DNA of 64,000 bases from Pseudomonas fluorescens. GTDB lineage: Bacteria; Pseudomonadota; Gammaproteobacteria; Pseudomonadales; Pseudomonadaceae. The position numbers and the translations under genes are program-made. Every line of letters starts with the position of its first letter. The stretch's first letter is position 1. Shown one piece after another: positions 52,397-62,231 of this stretch. A model generated the notes under the pieces. The model worked only from the letters and a program-made list of their open reading frames with translations. It ran no database searches and had not been told where the DNA came from. Where the stretch lies: contig NZ_MOBX01000014.1 of NCBI RefSeq assembly GCF_003732425.1, forward strand, positions 858,816 through 922,815, in the 5' to 3' direction.

Positions 52397-54442
52397 ATGA
52401 GTTTGCTCAATATCGGGATGTCGGGACTGTCGGCCAGCCAGTCCTCTTTGGCTACGACAGGCAACAACATTGCCAACGTCGACACCGCCGGTTATTCACG
52501 TCAGCAAACCGTGCAGGGCACCAAATCCTCGCAGCAGTTCGGCACCGTCTTCATCGGTACGGGTACGACCCTGGCCGACGTGCGCCGGGTGTACAACTCG
52601 TACCTGGAAAGCCAACTGCACACGGCCACCTCGCTCGACAGCGAATCGGCTGCTTACCTGGCGCAGGCCACGCCGCTGGACTCCATGCTGTCGGACACCA
52701 ACACCGGCCTGACCGGTGTGCTGCAGAAGTTCTTCACCACGATGCAGGGCGTTTCGACGTCGGCGACCGATGACACCTCCCGTCAATCGGTGCTGACCGG
52801 TGCGCAGGCGCTGACCAGTCGCTTCAATACCATCGCCAAACAGCTCAACGACCAGAACACCACCATCAACGGCAGCCTTGGCGACATGACGGCCCAGGTG
52901 AACAAACTGGCGACCTCGATTGCCAACCTGAACCAGAAGATCGGCGAGATCTCCACCAGCGGTGGTGCGCCGAACGATCTGCTCGACAGCCGTAACGAGG
53001 CCGTACGCCAGCTCTCCGAACTGACGGGTGCGCAGGTCGTCGAGCGCGGCACCAGTTTCGATGTCTACATCGGCAGCGGTCAGCCGCTGGTGATCGGCAA
53101 CACCACCAACACGCTGAGCATGGTCGCGAGCAAAACCGATCCGTCGCGCATGGCCATTCAGATGGATCGCGGTTCGAGCACCATCGACATCACCTCGGCA
53201 ATGAGCGGTGGTGAAATCGGCGGCCTGCTGACTTACCGCAAAGAAGTCCTCGACCCATCGCTCAACGAGTTGGGCCGCGTGGCGCTGGTGATCGCTGATC
53301 AGGTCAACAGCCAGCAAGCCCAGGGCATCGACAAAAACGGTGACTTTGGCGCGGCGATTTTCAACAACATTAACAGTGCGGCGCTGATCAGTTCGCGCAG
53401 CATCGCGCAGTCGGGCAACAGCACCGGTTCGGGTAACCTCGATGTCACCATCAAGGACACCGGCAAGCTGACCACCAGCGATTATCAAGTGACGTTCACC
53501 AGCGCCACGGACTACACCGTCAAGCGCTCCGACGGCACCGATCTGGGCGCTTTCAGCACCACAACCAATCCGCCTCCAGTGATCGACGGTTTCACCCTCG
53601 CTCTCAAGGGTGGTGCGTTGAGCGCCGGTGACAGCTTCAAAGTCACGCCGACCCGCAACGCGGCGGCGAGCATCCAGACGGTGCTCACCGATCCGAAGAA
53701 AATCGCTGCGGCCGGTCCGTTGACCGGTGTGGCCAGCGCCAACGGTCTGGGCAATTACACCCAGCCGACGCTTACCAGCAAGATCGATATCTACAACCCG
53801 ACTGCCCAGGCTGACATGCAGGCGGCGCTGAAGAATTCGACGCCGGTCAAGCTGGTGTTCGGCGCGGTTACCGGCGGCAGCCAGGCTTACACTTTTGTGG
53901 ATGCCAAGGGCGGCCTCATCAGCAGCGGCACTATCGTTCCCGGTCAATCGAACACGCTGGAACTTAAAGTCGGCATCGTCGATGCCAGCGGCAACCCGGT
54001 GCTGGACACCAGCGTTACGCCGAACGTACAGAAAACCTTCTCCGTGCAGACCACCGTGGGCGGCACGCCGAAGTCCGGTGAAACCTTCACCATGAACCTG
54101 ACCGGTGCGGCGTCTTCGGACAACCGCAACGCGCAATCGCTGGTCGCCCTGCAAACGGCGCAGACCGTCGATACCGGTTCGGCGAGCAAGGGCATCAGCC
54201 TGACTGACGCCTACAACAAGCTGGTGACCAACGTCGGCACCAAGACTGCCCAAGGCAAGTCCGACAGTGCCGCGACCACAGCGATTCTGGATAACGCCAA
54301 AGGCGCGCGCGATTCGCTGTCCGGGGTCAACCTGGATGAAGAAACCGGCAACCTGGTCAAATATCAGCAGTACTACACAGCGTCTTCGCAGATCATCAAA
54401 GCTGCGCAGGAAACTTTCGCCACGCTGATCAACAGCCTTTAA
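52397..54442 (+). CDS. flgK: Flagellar hook-associated protein 1 FlgK
   Basis: 681 residues. N-terminal LLNIGMSGLSASQSSLATTGNNIANVDTAGYSRQ and C-terminal SGVNLDEETGNLVKYQQYYTASSQIIKAAQETF are diagnostic. The variable centre (about 330-560) is surface-exposed in assembled junctions. It joins hook to filament. flgL starts 13 bases later. Confidence 0.97.
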   Translation: MSLLNIGMSGLSASQSSLATTGNNIANVDTAGYSRQQTVQGTKSSQQFGTVFIGTGTTLADVRRVYNSYLESQLHTATSLDSESAAYLAQATPLDSMLSDTNTGLTGVLQKFFTTMQGVSTSATDDTSRQSVLTGAQALTSRFNTIAKQLNDQNTTINGSLGDMTAQVNKLATSIANLNQKIGEISTSGGAPNDLLDSRNEAVRQLSELTGAQVVERGTSFDVYIGSGQPLVIGNTTNTLSMVASKTDPSRMAIQMDRGSSTIDITSAMSGGEIGGLLTYRKEVLDPSLNELGRVALVIADQVNSQQAQGIDKNGDFGAAIFNNINSAALISSRSIAQSGNSTGSGNLDVTIKDTGKLTTSDYQVTFTSATDYTVKRSDGTDLGAFSTTTNPPPVIDGFTLALKGGALSAGDSFKVTPTRNAAASIQTVLTDPKKIAAAGPLTGVASANGLGNYTQPTLTSKIDIYNPTAQADMQAALKNSTPVKLVFGAVTGGSQAYTFVDAKGGLISSGTIVPGQSNTLELKVGIVDASGNPVLDTSVTPNVQKTFSVQTTVGGTPKSGETFTMNLTGAASSDNRNAQSLVALQTAQTVDTGSASKGISLTDAYNKLVTNVGTKTAQGKSDSAATTAILDNAKGARDSLSGVNLDEETGNLVKYQQYYTASSQIIKAAQETFATLINSL

Positions 54443-54455
54443 GGAGTCGTAATTC

Positions 54456-56024
54456 ATGCGCATTTCCACCGCCCAGTATTACGGCACGCAAGCGTCGGAC
54501 TATCAGCGTAACTTCAACAAGGCCGTCGCCACCGCCAGCGAAGCGAGCAGCCTGCAGCGCATCAACACTGCCGCCGATGATCCGGTCGGTGCCGGGCGCT
54601 TGCTGCAATTGGGTCAGCAGGCCGCGATGCTGGATCAGTACGGGACCAACATCAACAGCACCAAGAGTGCGTTGAACGTGCAGGAATCCACGCTGGATGC
54701 CATCACCACCGCGTTGGCCCGTGCCAAGGATCTGGCCCTGGCCGCGAACAACGGCACTGCCACTGACAAGGACCGCCAGGCGTACGCCTCGGAGCTGGGC
54801 GAAATCCAGCAACAAGTGCTGGGCCTGATGAACTCCAAGGATGCCAACGGCAACTATCTGTTCTCCGGTTCGAAAACCGATACCGCACCGTACTCGAAGA
54901 ATGCCGACGGCACTTTCTCGTACAACGGCGACCAGACCACCATCAATCTGGGCATTGGCGATGGCATGACCGTTGGCACCAACACCACCGGTTGGGATGC
55001 GTTCCAGCAAACCATCAACACCGGTCGCACCAACACCCAGATGACCGCTCCGGCGGTGGATGACGGTCGTGTGGTGCTGTCCAACGGTACCGTTGGCACG
55101 GTCGCTACCTACGACGCCAAGTTCACCGCGGGTCAGCCTTATACCGTTGCCTTCGTCAGCAGCACCCAGCTGAAAATCACCGATGCCCTGGGCAACGACG
55201 TGACCGCCGAGGCGAGCCAGAATGGCCTGGTCAGCAATAGCAGCGGTGCCAACCAGACCGTCAGTTTCCGTGGCGTCGACATGAAACTGAACATCAACCT
55301 GCAGGCCGGTGATACCAATCCGGATGCCGTTATTGCCGGGCACAGCTTCCAGCTGTCGGCGACGCCTGACTCGTTCACCTCCACGCGCAGCCCGGGTAAC
55401 CCGTCGACTGCCGTGATCACGGGTTCCAGCATCACCAACCAGGCGGCCTACACCGCTGCGTTCCCGCAGGGTGGCGCCGTCCTCAAGTTCACCAGTGCCA
55501 CCGCTTTCGATCTGTATGCGGCGCCGGTCACGGCTGACAGCAAGCCGGTATCGTCGGGCACTGTGGCCGGTAGTAACGCGACAGCAGCCGGTGTGACCTT
55601 CGCCCTCGGCAGCGCGCCGGCGGCAGGCGATCAGTTCTCGATCCAGCCGAACAATCACCAGACCCAGAACGTGCTCGACACGCTGGGCCAGATGGTCACG
55701 GCACTCAACACGCCGATCGATGGTAATCCGGTGGCCAAGCAGAAGCTGCAGGGCGCGATGGAGGCCGGCATTGGCAACATCGATGCCGCCGCCAACCAGA
55801 TTGGCACTTCCGTCACCACCATTGGTGCACGTGGTCAGTCGCTGGACATGCAGACCATCACCAATTCGAGCCTGAGTACAGAGAACTCCACGACCCAAGG
55901 CTCGATCCGTGATTCGGATCCGGCTGAAGTCATGACCCGCCTGACCTTGCAGCAAACCATGTTGCAGGCTGCGCAACTGGCGTTCAGCAAGATCAGTCAG
56001 TTGGGCCTGTTCAATAAGATCTGA
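54456..56024 (+). CDS. flgL: Flagellar hook-associated protein 3 FlgL
   Basis: 522 residues. Flagellin-like ends: MRISTAQYYGTQASDYQRNF with NTAADDPVGAGRLLQL, and the C-terminal SDPAEVMTRLTLQQTMLQAAQLAFSKISQ. The middle about 300 residues are longer than in the 317-residue E. coli protein, as usual in pseudomonads. AAGGAG precedes the ATG. Confidence 0.96.
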   Translation: MRISTAQYYGTQASDYQRNFNKAVATASEASSLQRINTAADDPVGAGRLLQLGQQAAMLDQYGTNINSTKSALNVQESTLDAITTALARAKDLALAANNGTATDKDRQAYASELGEIQQQVLGLMNSKDANGNYLFSGSKTDTAPYSKNADGTFSYNGDQTTINLGIGDGMTVGTNTTGWDAFQQTINTGRTNTQMTAPAVDDGRVVLSNGTVGTVATYDAKFTAGQPYTVAFVSSTQLKITDALGNDVTAEASQNGLVSNSSGANQTVSFRGVDMKLNINLQAGDTNPDAVIAGHSFQLSATPDSFTSTRSPGNPSTAVITGSSITNQAAYTAAFPQGGAVLKFTSATAFDLYAAPVTADSKPVSSGTVAGSNATAAGVTFALGSAPAAGDQFSIQPNNHQTQNVLDTLGQMVTALNTPIDGNPVAKQKLQGAMEAGIGNIDAAANQIGTSVTTIGARGQSLDMQTITNSSLSTENSTTQGSIRDSDPAEVMTRLTLQQTMLQAAQLAFSKISQLGLFNKI

Positions 56025-56032
56025 CGGTGGGC

Positions 56033-56052
56033 GGGCGCGTGAGCGCCCGCTT
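56033..56052 (+). terminator. Stem-loop after flgL
   Basis: GCGGGCGC, loop GTGA, GCGCCCGC: a perfect 8-pair stem, but no T-run follows, so termination may be weak or factor-dependent. Confidence 0.5.
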
Positions 56053-56133
56053 GCCTGGCCCCTCAGTTAATGTTTTTTAGCGGTATCTGGGCTCGCTTTT
56101 TCCGAGCAGGCTCGTACCGCCTGTGAGCCCGCC

Positions 56134-59100
56134 GTGAATTCACTCCCCCTCGTCAGCATTGCCATTCCCGCCTTCAATCCGCGCTTTTTCGAGCGGACGC
56201 TGAACAGCGCTGTCAGCCAGAGTTACGGCAATCTCGAGATCATCGTCTGCGATGACAGTCGTGGCAGCGAGATCGAAGACATTGTCAAATCGGTCAGTGA
56301 GCAGACCGGCGCGGCAGTGCGTTACGTGCGCAATCCACGAACCTTGGGGCTGGTTGGTAACCTGACGGCCTGCCTTGAGCAATCCCGCGGCGAGTTCATC
56401 AAGTTCCTGTGTGACGATGACCTGCTCTATTCGGCTTGTATCGAACAGCAAGCCCACGAGTTGCGTCGCGACGAAGTCAGTCTGGTGGTGGCGCAGCGGT
56501 TGCTGTGGGATGCCAACGACATCATCCTGCCGGCGCGCCTGGAAAACAGCTCGTGGGCGCCGGCCAGTGGCTTGCTCAACGGCGATGATGTACTGAGTAT
56601 CTTCGAGAAGTTTCCGGTCAACGTGCTCGGCGGTTTCAGCAGTGCGTTGTTTCGGCGCGCCGACGTCGCCGAACTGTTGCCGGTTTTGACCGAAGAGGGT
56701 GCCTGCTTTGTGGCAACCCTGGATTTTGCCTTGTATGTCTGTCTGCTGCGACGCGGCAACCTGGTGGTCTCCAACAATGTACTGAGTGCCGAGCGCCTGT
56801 ACCCCGAGCGTTTGAGCGCGCAGCAGCCGATGAAAGACGCCGCGGAGATCGAGCGCGAGTGGGTCTCGCAAATGCTCAAAGTCCGCAGCGGAGAGTCGGC
56901 GCCGGCGCCGGGGTGGGTGCGTTATGTGCCGTTGACCAAGGCCGACGAGTCGCCTCGGGTCTGGGAAGAACTGCCGCTGAGCCGAACCCTGGGTACCAAG
57001 CAGAGCCGTCAGGAGCTGGGGGTCGGTGTCGACAGCTTCAGTTTTGGCGAACTCTACGCGCAGTGGCTGGCGGTTCGAGTGCTGACCGAGGCGCAACGCG
57101 AGTGGCTGCCGGAGACCCTCGCCGGCTGGCCGTATCAGCCGCGCATTGTGCCAATTGTCATTGACGGGAAGGGCAGTCGCGATGGCCGGGAGCGAACCCT
57201 TGAGGCGCTCGCCGCTCAGGATTACCCGCCGGAACTGGTTCTGGTGTTATCCACTGCCTGTAGCGAAGCGAAGTTGGACGGTCGCGTATTCCACATGCCG
57301 TTGCAGGATGACGGTCTGGAGCAGATCAACACACTGCTGCCGCAACTGGAAGGCGCTGACTGGTTCTATCTGTTGCAGGCCGGTGATTGCCCGGTGACGC
57401 CGGCGCTGTTGGTGATGGCCGATCGGATTGCGCACTCGAACGCGCTGACGTGCCTGTACAGCGACGAAGGCAGTCTGCGCGATGGCGAGTCGGCAGAGCC
57501 TGTGTTCAAACCAGACTTCAACCTCGACCTGATGCGCAGTTACCCTTACGTCGGGCGTGCTCTGGCGTTCAAGCGCGAGCGGTTCCTGGCGCTCGGTGGA
57601 TTTACTGCGGCGTTCGCCGAATTGGCGCCCCACGATGTGTTGTGGCGTATGGTCGAGAGCGATGGCCTGCAGGTCGTCGGACACATCGCAGAAGTGCTGC
57701 TGGAGTCGAAATTCGACCTGTCGCAGTGGCTCACCGAGCCCGGTGTCGTGGCGCAAAGTCCGCGCATTCTCGAGGCGCATCTGCAACGTCTCGGCATTGC
57801 CCACGAAATCCGCCGAAGCAACAGCACGCTGCTCAATCGGGTCGACTATCACCACGCCCGGCGCCCACTGGTATCGGTGGTGATTGTCACGCAAGACCAG
57901 ACCGCCGCCTTGCAGCGCTGCGTCGAGACCCTGCTGGAAAAGACCGCCTACAGCGAGTACGAATTGCTCCTGGTCGACAACGGCAGCGAAAGTGCCGAAG
58001 CGCTTGCCTGGCTGGACGGTATGGCGCAACTGGGCAGCGAGCGGATTCGTGTGCTGAGCTACCCGCAAAAGGGCAATGCAGCAGCGGTGCACAACTTTGC
58101 CGTCAGCCAGGCGCGCGGTGAGTATGTGTTGATGCTCAACGCCTTTGCGGTGATCACCCAGAACGATTGGCTCGACGAACTGCTCAACCATGCACAACGT
58201 CCGGAAGTCGGAGTGGTTGGCGCCAAGCTGTTCAACCCGGACGGTGGCGTGTTGCACGCCGGCCTGATTCTTGGTTTGAACGGGCCGGTCGGGTTGCCGT
58301 TCTATGGCCAACCGATGCAGTCGGAAGGGTATATGTATCGCCTGCAGGCGGTGCATGACCTGAGTGCCGTCGGCAGTGATTGCCTGATGATTCGCAAGTC
58401 GGTGTTCGAAGCCGCCGGCGGGCTGGACGAGCAGGACCTCAAGCAAACGCTCAATGTCGTCGATCTGTGTCTGCGTGTTGGTCGTGACGGTTATCTGGTG
58501 GTGCTCAATCCTCATGCGGTGCTTGCCGTCGGGGCACGGCCAAGTGCAATGGCGACGCCTGAGGAAGAAGCGCAGCACATTGAGGAGAGGGACACGTTTT
58601 ACCAGCGCTGGCTGCCACTGGTGGCGCGCGACCCGGCCTATAACGTCAACCTGACGTTGCAGGGCGTGGGCGCCACCAACTTCAGTCTGGAGCCGGGCCT
58701 GCGCACCGGTTGGAGTGCATTCTCCAAAGCACAGTTGCCCAATCTGCTGGTGGTGCCGATCAATGCGTCTGCCATCGGCCACTACCGCATGAGCCAGCCG
58801 ATGATCGAGCTGGAAGCGGCCAACAGAGCACAAGGGCGGATTTGCTATGGCTTGCCGTCGATCATCGATATCGAGCGTCAGTCACCTGATGTGATCGTCC
58901 TGCAAGGGCGCTACTCAGAGCACGCCATCGATGAAATTCCTCCTCTGAAGAAGTACTTCAACGCGCGGCGGATCTTCGAGCTCGACGACTATGTCATCGA
59001 CGTTCCCCACCGCAACGCGCACATCCGCAACATGCCGAGCAAGCAGGACATGGAGCGCATGGTGCGACGTGCGATCGGCCTGTGTGATCGCGCGGTCGTA

Positions 59101-59727
59101 TCCACCGCGCCGCTGGCCAACATGCTGTCGGACATGCACCACGACATTCGTGTGGTGCCGAACATGCTGGCCAAGGACTTGTGGGGCCATCTGCGCAGCC
59201 AGCGCCGGACCTCGAAGAAACCGCGGGTCGGCTGGGGCGGCGGCACCAGTCACCACGGTGATCTGGCGGTGATCGCCGAAGTCGTTCGTGAGCTGGCCAA
59301 TGAAGTCGACTGGGTGTTCTTCGGCATGTGCCCGGATGATCTGCGCCCCTACATGCATGAGTTCCATGGTGTGATCGGCCTGGACGTATACCCGGCGAAA
59401 CTGGCCAGCCTCAACCTCGATCTGGCACTGGCGCCGCTGGAGTTTCATGTCTTCAACGACTGCAAGAGCAACCTGCGCCTGCTGGAATATGGCGCTTGCG
59501 GGTACCCGGTGATCTGTACCGACACCGAGGCCTATCGCGGCTACTTGCCGTGCACGCGGGTCAAGACCAACACCACGGATGAATGGCTGCAAGCGATCCG
59601 CATGCACCTGGCCGATCCGGATGCCAGTTATCGCATGGGCGATGAATTGCGTGAGGTGGTGCTGCGCGATTATGTGCTGCGCGGCGATAACCTGCGCTAC
59701 TGGGAATACGGCTGGCTGGCGGATTGA
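56134..59727 (+). CDS. Three-domain glycosyltransferase (flagellin glycosylation, FgtA-like)
   Basis: 1197 residues from GTG 56134. Domain 1 (about 3-230) is GT2 (VSIAIPAFNPRFFERTLNSAV; DDSRG; CDDD). A degenerate GT2-like segment spans about 340-540. A second GT2 begins near 577 (RPLVSVVIVTQDQTAALQRC; VDNGSES). The end (about 870-1197) is a GT-B fold with VGWGGGTSHHGD and LLEYGACGYPVICTD, a glycosyltransferase family 1/4 feature. Multi-domain enzymes right after flgL modify flagellin in pseudomonads, so it probably builds a flagellin glycan. Confidence 0.9.
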   Translation: MNSLPLVSIAIPAFNPRFFERTLNSAVSQSYGNLEIIVCDDSRGSEIEDIVKSVSEQTGAAVRYVRNPRTLGLVGNLTACLEQSRGEFIKFLCDDDLLYSACIEQQAHELRRDEVSLVVAQRLLWDANDIILPARLENSSWAPASGLLNGDDVLSIFEKFPVNVLGGFSSALFRRADVAELLPVLTEEGACFVATLDFALYVCLLRRGNLVVSNNVLSAERLYPERLSAQQPMKDAAEIEREWVSQMLKVRSGESAPAPGWVRYVPLTKADESPRVWEELPLSRTLGTKQSRQELGVGVDSFSFGELYAQWLAVRVLTEAQREWLPETLAGWPYQPRIVPIVIDGKGSRDGRERTLEALAAQDYPPELVLVLSTACSEAKLDGRVFHMPLQDDGLEQINTLLPQLEGADWFYLLQAGDCPVTPALLVMADRIAHSNALTCLYSDEGSLRDGESAEPVFKPDFNLDLMRSYPYVGRALAFKRERFLALGGFTAAFAELAPHDVLWRMVESDGLQVVGHIAEVLLESKFDLSQWLTEPGVVAQSPRILEAHLQRLGIAHEIRRSNSTLLNRVDYHHARRPLVSVVIVTQDQTAALQRCVETLLEKTAYSEYELLLVDNGSESAEALAWLDGMAQLGSERIRVLSYPQKGNAAAVHNFAVSQARGEYVLMLNAFAVITQNDWLDELLNHAQRPEVGVVGAKLFNPDGGVLHAGLILGLNGPVGLPFYGQPMQSEGYMYRLQAVHDLSAVGSDCLMIRKSVFEAAGGLDEQDLKQTLNVVDLCLRVGRDGYLVVLNPHAVLAVGARPSAMATPEEEAQHIEERDTFYQRWLPLVARDPAYNVNLTLQGVGATNFSLEPGLRTGWSAFSKAQLPNLLVVPINASAIGHYRMSQPMIELEAANRAQGRICYGLPSIIDIERQSPDVIVLQGRYSEHAIDEIPPLKKYFNARRIFELDDYVIDVPHRNAHIRNMPSKQDMERMVRRAIGLCDRAVVSTAPLANMLSDMHHDIRVVPNMLAKDLWGHLRSQRRTSKKPRVGWGGGTSHHGDLAVIAEVVRELANEVDWVFFGMCPDDLRPYMHEFHGVIGLDVYPAKLASLNLDLALAPLEFHVFNDCKSNLRLLEYGACGYPVICTDTEAYRGYLPCTRVKTNTTDEWLQAIRMHLADPDASYRMGDELREVVLRDYVLRGDNLRYWEYGWLAD

Positions 59728-59749
59728 TCAAGCCGCACGTGACCTCCTG

Positions 59750-59783
59750 AAAAACAGGCGACTTTTACAGTCGCCTGTTTTTG
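59750..59783 (+). terminator. Rho-independent terminator after the glycosyltransferase
   Basis: AACAGGCGACT, loop, AGTCGCCTGTTTTT, about 25 bases after the stop. It isolates the RTX gene that follows. Confidence 0.92.
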
Positions 59784-59958
59784 CCTTTGAAAAGCCTGTT
59801 TGCATCAATCCCGATACATTTCTTTGCCGAGGCTCAAGCTTCGCCTTTGAGCTGTCGATACCCTTCTATTCGTTCATTCATCAGGCAGGGATTGCAGGCT
59901 TGAACGGTCTCTCTCTGCCGACAGAACCGCTTTCAACCACAACGCAAGGAAGACGTAA

Positions 59959-61521
59959 ATGTCAGTAGTAAACGGAACGAGTGAAGCGGATGTACTTTCA
60001 GGCACCGACGGCAATGCCAGTGATCGCGAAATCATTGGCGGTGCCGGTAATGACTGGCTGTGGGGCGGCGATGGCGCCGATCATTTCGTCGGTGGCGAGG
60101 GTTACGATACCGTCAGCTACAGCAACAGCCTTGAGGGCGTGAGAGTCGAAGACTTCACCAATTACGGCGGGCTGACCGACGCTTATGGCGACACCTTCAC
60201 CGGCATTGAAGCGATTCAGGGGTCGGGCTTCGATGACGTGATTTATCGTCATAAAGACTTTATGAGCATCGATGGCGCTGACGGCCATGACACCGTGAGT
60301 TATCGCAACGCTTTCGATCCGGTCAACATTTTGATCGGCGGCGGCTTCAACGCAGCGGGCGACACACTGATTAATGTGGAAGAGGTTATTGGTTCCACCG
60401 ATGCCGATCACTTCACCGTGAACAGCAGTGGTGTGGTCGTCGCTGGCGGTGGCGGTGACGATGTTTACACAATCAATAGCACCGGCGTGACCATCGAGGA
60501 AATCGAAGGCTACATGGGCGGTACCGATCGCGTGTACACCAGCCTGTCCGAGTTCAGATTGAGTGCGTTCGTTGAAAACCTGACCTATACCGGCAGCGCT
60601 GACTTCATCGGCTACGGCAATGACGAGAACAACACCATCGTTTCCGGCGCCGGCAATGATGTGTTGTTGGGCGGTGCGGGTGCCGACAACTTTGAGGGTG
60701 GCGCCGGTATCGACATCGTCAGCTACGACGACAGTACCGAAGGCTTGAGCGCTTCGCTGAAATGGGGCGTGCAGAGTGGTATTGCGTTCCACGACGTTTA
60801 CATCGATATCGAAGGCCTGCGCGGTAGCCAGTTCAATGACGTGCTGGAAGGCGACTGGGGCGATAACATTCTTGAAGGCGGGGCGGGCGACGACCAGGTT
60901 CAGGGCGGCGATGGCAACGACCACATCTATGGTGGCCTGGCCTCCGGTCTCGATGTCGGAGGTCAGTCCGATAGTCTGTCGGGCGGTGCCGGTGATGACG
61001 TTATCGTTGGCGCGGCCAATGATCTGTTCACCTGGGCCAGTGGTGACGATGGCAATGACATCATCACCCTGGGGCGAGGGTTTGCTTTCGGTGGCGAGGG
61101 TAATGACGTTCTGACCGCCACCGGCAGTGACTACATGCTGCAGGGCGATGGGGGGAATGATGTGTTGATTCTTAACCTTGCCGGTCAGTCGAATGCCGGC
61201 GGCCGTGCGTATGGCGGGCAGGGCGATGACACCTACGTGGTCAACACCAGCGGGCTGGTCACGATCAAGGATGAGGGGCTGGATATCAACGACACGCTGA
61301 TCCTGAACACGATCGCCAACGCCAGCCAATTAAGTGTGACCCGCATTGGCAACGATGCTTATCTGCACAGTGCCAACGACGGCAGCAGTGGTGTGCCGGA
61401 CAACGGTGTGAAACTGGCGGATTGGTATGCCGGGTTCAATACGATCGAGCACATTCAGACTGCCGATGGTCAGGCCTTTGAGCTGCCGGTGAGTGGTGAT
61501 GCGTTTGCCATGTTTGGGTAG
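59959..61521 (+). CDS. Orphan RTX calcium-binding repeat protein
   Basis: 520 residues, GGAAG 9 bases before the ATG, no N-terminal signal. At least five blocks of RTX nonapeptides (GGAGNDWLWGGDGADHF near 25; GAGNDVLLGGAGADNFEGG near 230; GGAGDDQVQGGDGNDHIYGG near 310; more near 340-400). The C-terminus (about 430-515; LKDEG-like turn, ADWYAGFNTIEHIQTADGQ) is the HCBP-related end domain of type I substrates. No catalytic domain is seen. No exporter is near. Its place between a flagellin glycosyltransferase and rfbFG is unexpected. Confidence 0.9.
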   Translation: MSVVNGTSEADVLSGTDGNASDREIIGGAGNDWLWGGDGADHFVGGEGYDTVSYSNSLEGVRVEDFTNYGGLTDAYGDTFTGIEAIQGSGFDDVIYRHKDFMSIDGADGHDTVSYRNAFDPVNILIGGGFNAAGDTLINVEEVIGSTDADHFTVNSSGVVVAGGGGDDVYTINSTGVTIEEIEGYMGGTDRVYTSLSEFRLSAFVENLTYTGSADFIGYGNDENNTIVSGAGNDVLLGGAGADNFEGGAGIDIVSYDDSTEGLSASLKWGVQSGIAFHDVYIDIEGLRGSQFNDVLEGDWGDNILEGGAGDDQVQGGDGNDHIYGGLASGLDVGGQSDSLSGGAGDDVIVGAANDLFTWASGDDGNDIITLGRGFAFGGEGNDVLTATGSDYMLQGDGGNDVLILNLAGQSNAGGRAYGGQGDDTYVVNTSGLVTIKDEGLDINDTLILNTIANASQLSVTRIGNDAYLHSANDGSSGVPDNGVKLADWYAGFNTIEHIQTADGQAFELPVSGDAFAMFG

Positions 61522-61552
61522 TCGTTCGCATTGTTGATCTGGCTTGTGGAAG

Positions 61553-61583
61553 GGGATGAATCTTTGGGTTCATCCCTTTTTTT
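61553..61583 (+). terminator. Rho-independent terminator of the RTX gene
   Basis: GGGATGAA, 8-base loop, TTCATCCC and a run of seven T residues. Confidence 0.95.
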
Positions 61584-61654
61584 GTCTGGGGCCTTGGCGG
61601 CCTTTGGGCCGACCAGGTTCTTGGGGTTTTGGGTGTATATCCGTTGCTGCGGGT

Positions 61655-61935
61655 GTTGCTGATTAGGGTTCCGCCCTTACGGCGGGTCACTTTTTCCAGA
61701 CGCCGAAAAAGTAACCAAAAAGGCTTGCTCCTACGTGCGGCCCGCTCGCTGAGGCTCGGGGTTCCTTCGTTCCGGGATCGATCCGGGCGCATCGCCTACG
61801 GTTTGCTTCGCTGCACCTCCTCTCGATGCATTTGGCTGCGCCAAACGGTCGCTACGCTCCCACGCCCGGATCAATCCCTCCACTCAGCCTTCCGACGTCG
61901 CCCTACAGATCAAAAGCCGCAGCCGAGCTAACGCT
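61655..61935. other. Noncoding, palindrome-rich intergenic element
   Basis: Between the RTX gene and rfbF. It contains CCGCCCTTACGGCGGG, CTTTTTCCAGACGCCGAAAAAG and several short GATCGATC/GGATC repeats. Frames through it are short and without ribosome sites. It looks like a dispersed intergenic repeat, but a second copy is not in the window. Confidence 0.4.
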
Positions 61936-62007
61936 CATCCTGTTGAGTGGTGAGGAGCACAGCTTGGTCGGCTTTGGATTTGTGGTGGATTCGCCCCTCT
62001 CCCCAGA

Positions 62008-62068
62008 CCTCTCCCGAGGGAGAGGGAGAGGGAGAGGGAGAGGGAGAGGGAGAGGGAGAGGGAGAGGG
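62008..62068. repeat. (GGGAGA)8 tandem repeat with palindromic seed
   Basis: CCTCTCCC-GA-GGGAGAGG is a perfect palindrome at 62008-62025; its right arm continues as about eight GGGAGA units to 62067. The tract ends about 165 bases before rfbF. Confidence 0.9.
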
Positions 62069-62231
62069 GTTTGTGGAGCTGGCGCGTTTCCTGCAAGTCC
62101 CCTGTAAATCGCCATAAAACGAGCGCTCGCGGTCACTTCAGCGGCGCCTGGAACGGCAAAAGGTTTGGCCAGACGGCCCGCAACGCTCAACAAAGCGATG
62201 CGCAGCCCGGTGAAGAACAAGAGGGGAGACG

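Noticed and set aside
61629..61931. A 100-codon plus-strand frame in the intergenic element before rfbF
   Set aside because: No ribosome site, basic low-complexity product, and it runs across several palindromes.
62008..62068. Possible CRISPR or direct-repeat array
   Set aside because: The unit is 6 bases with no spacers and no cas genes nearby.
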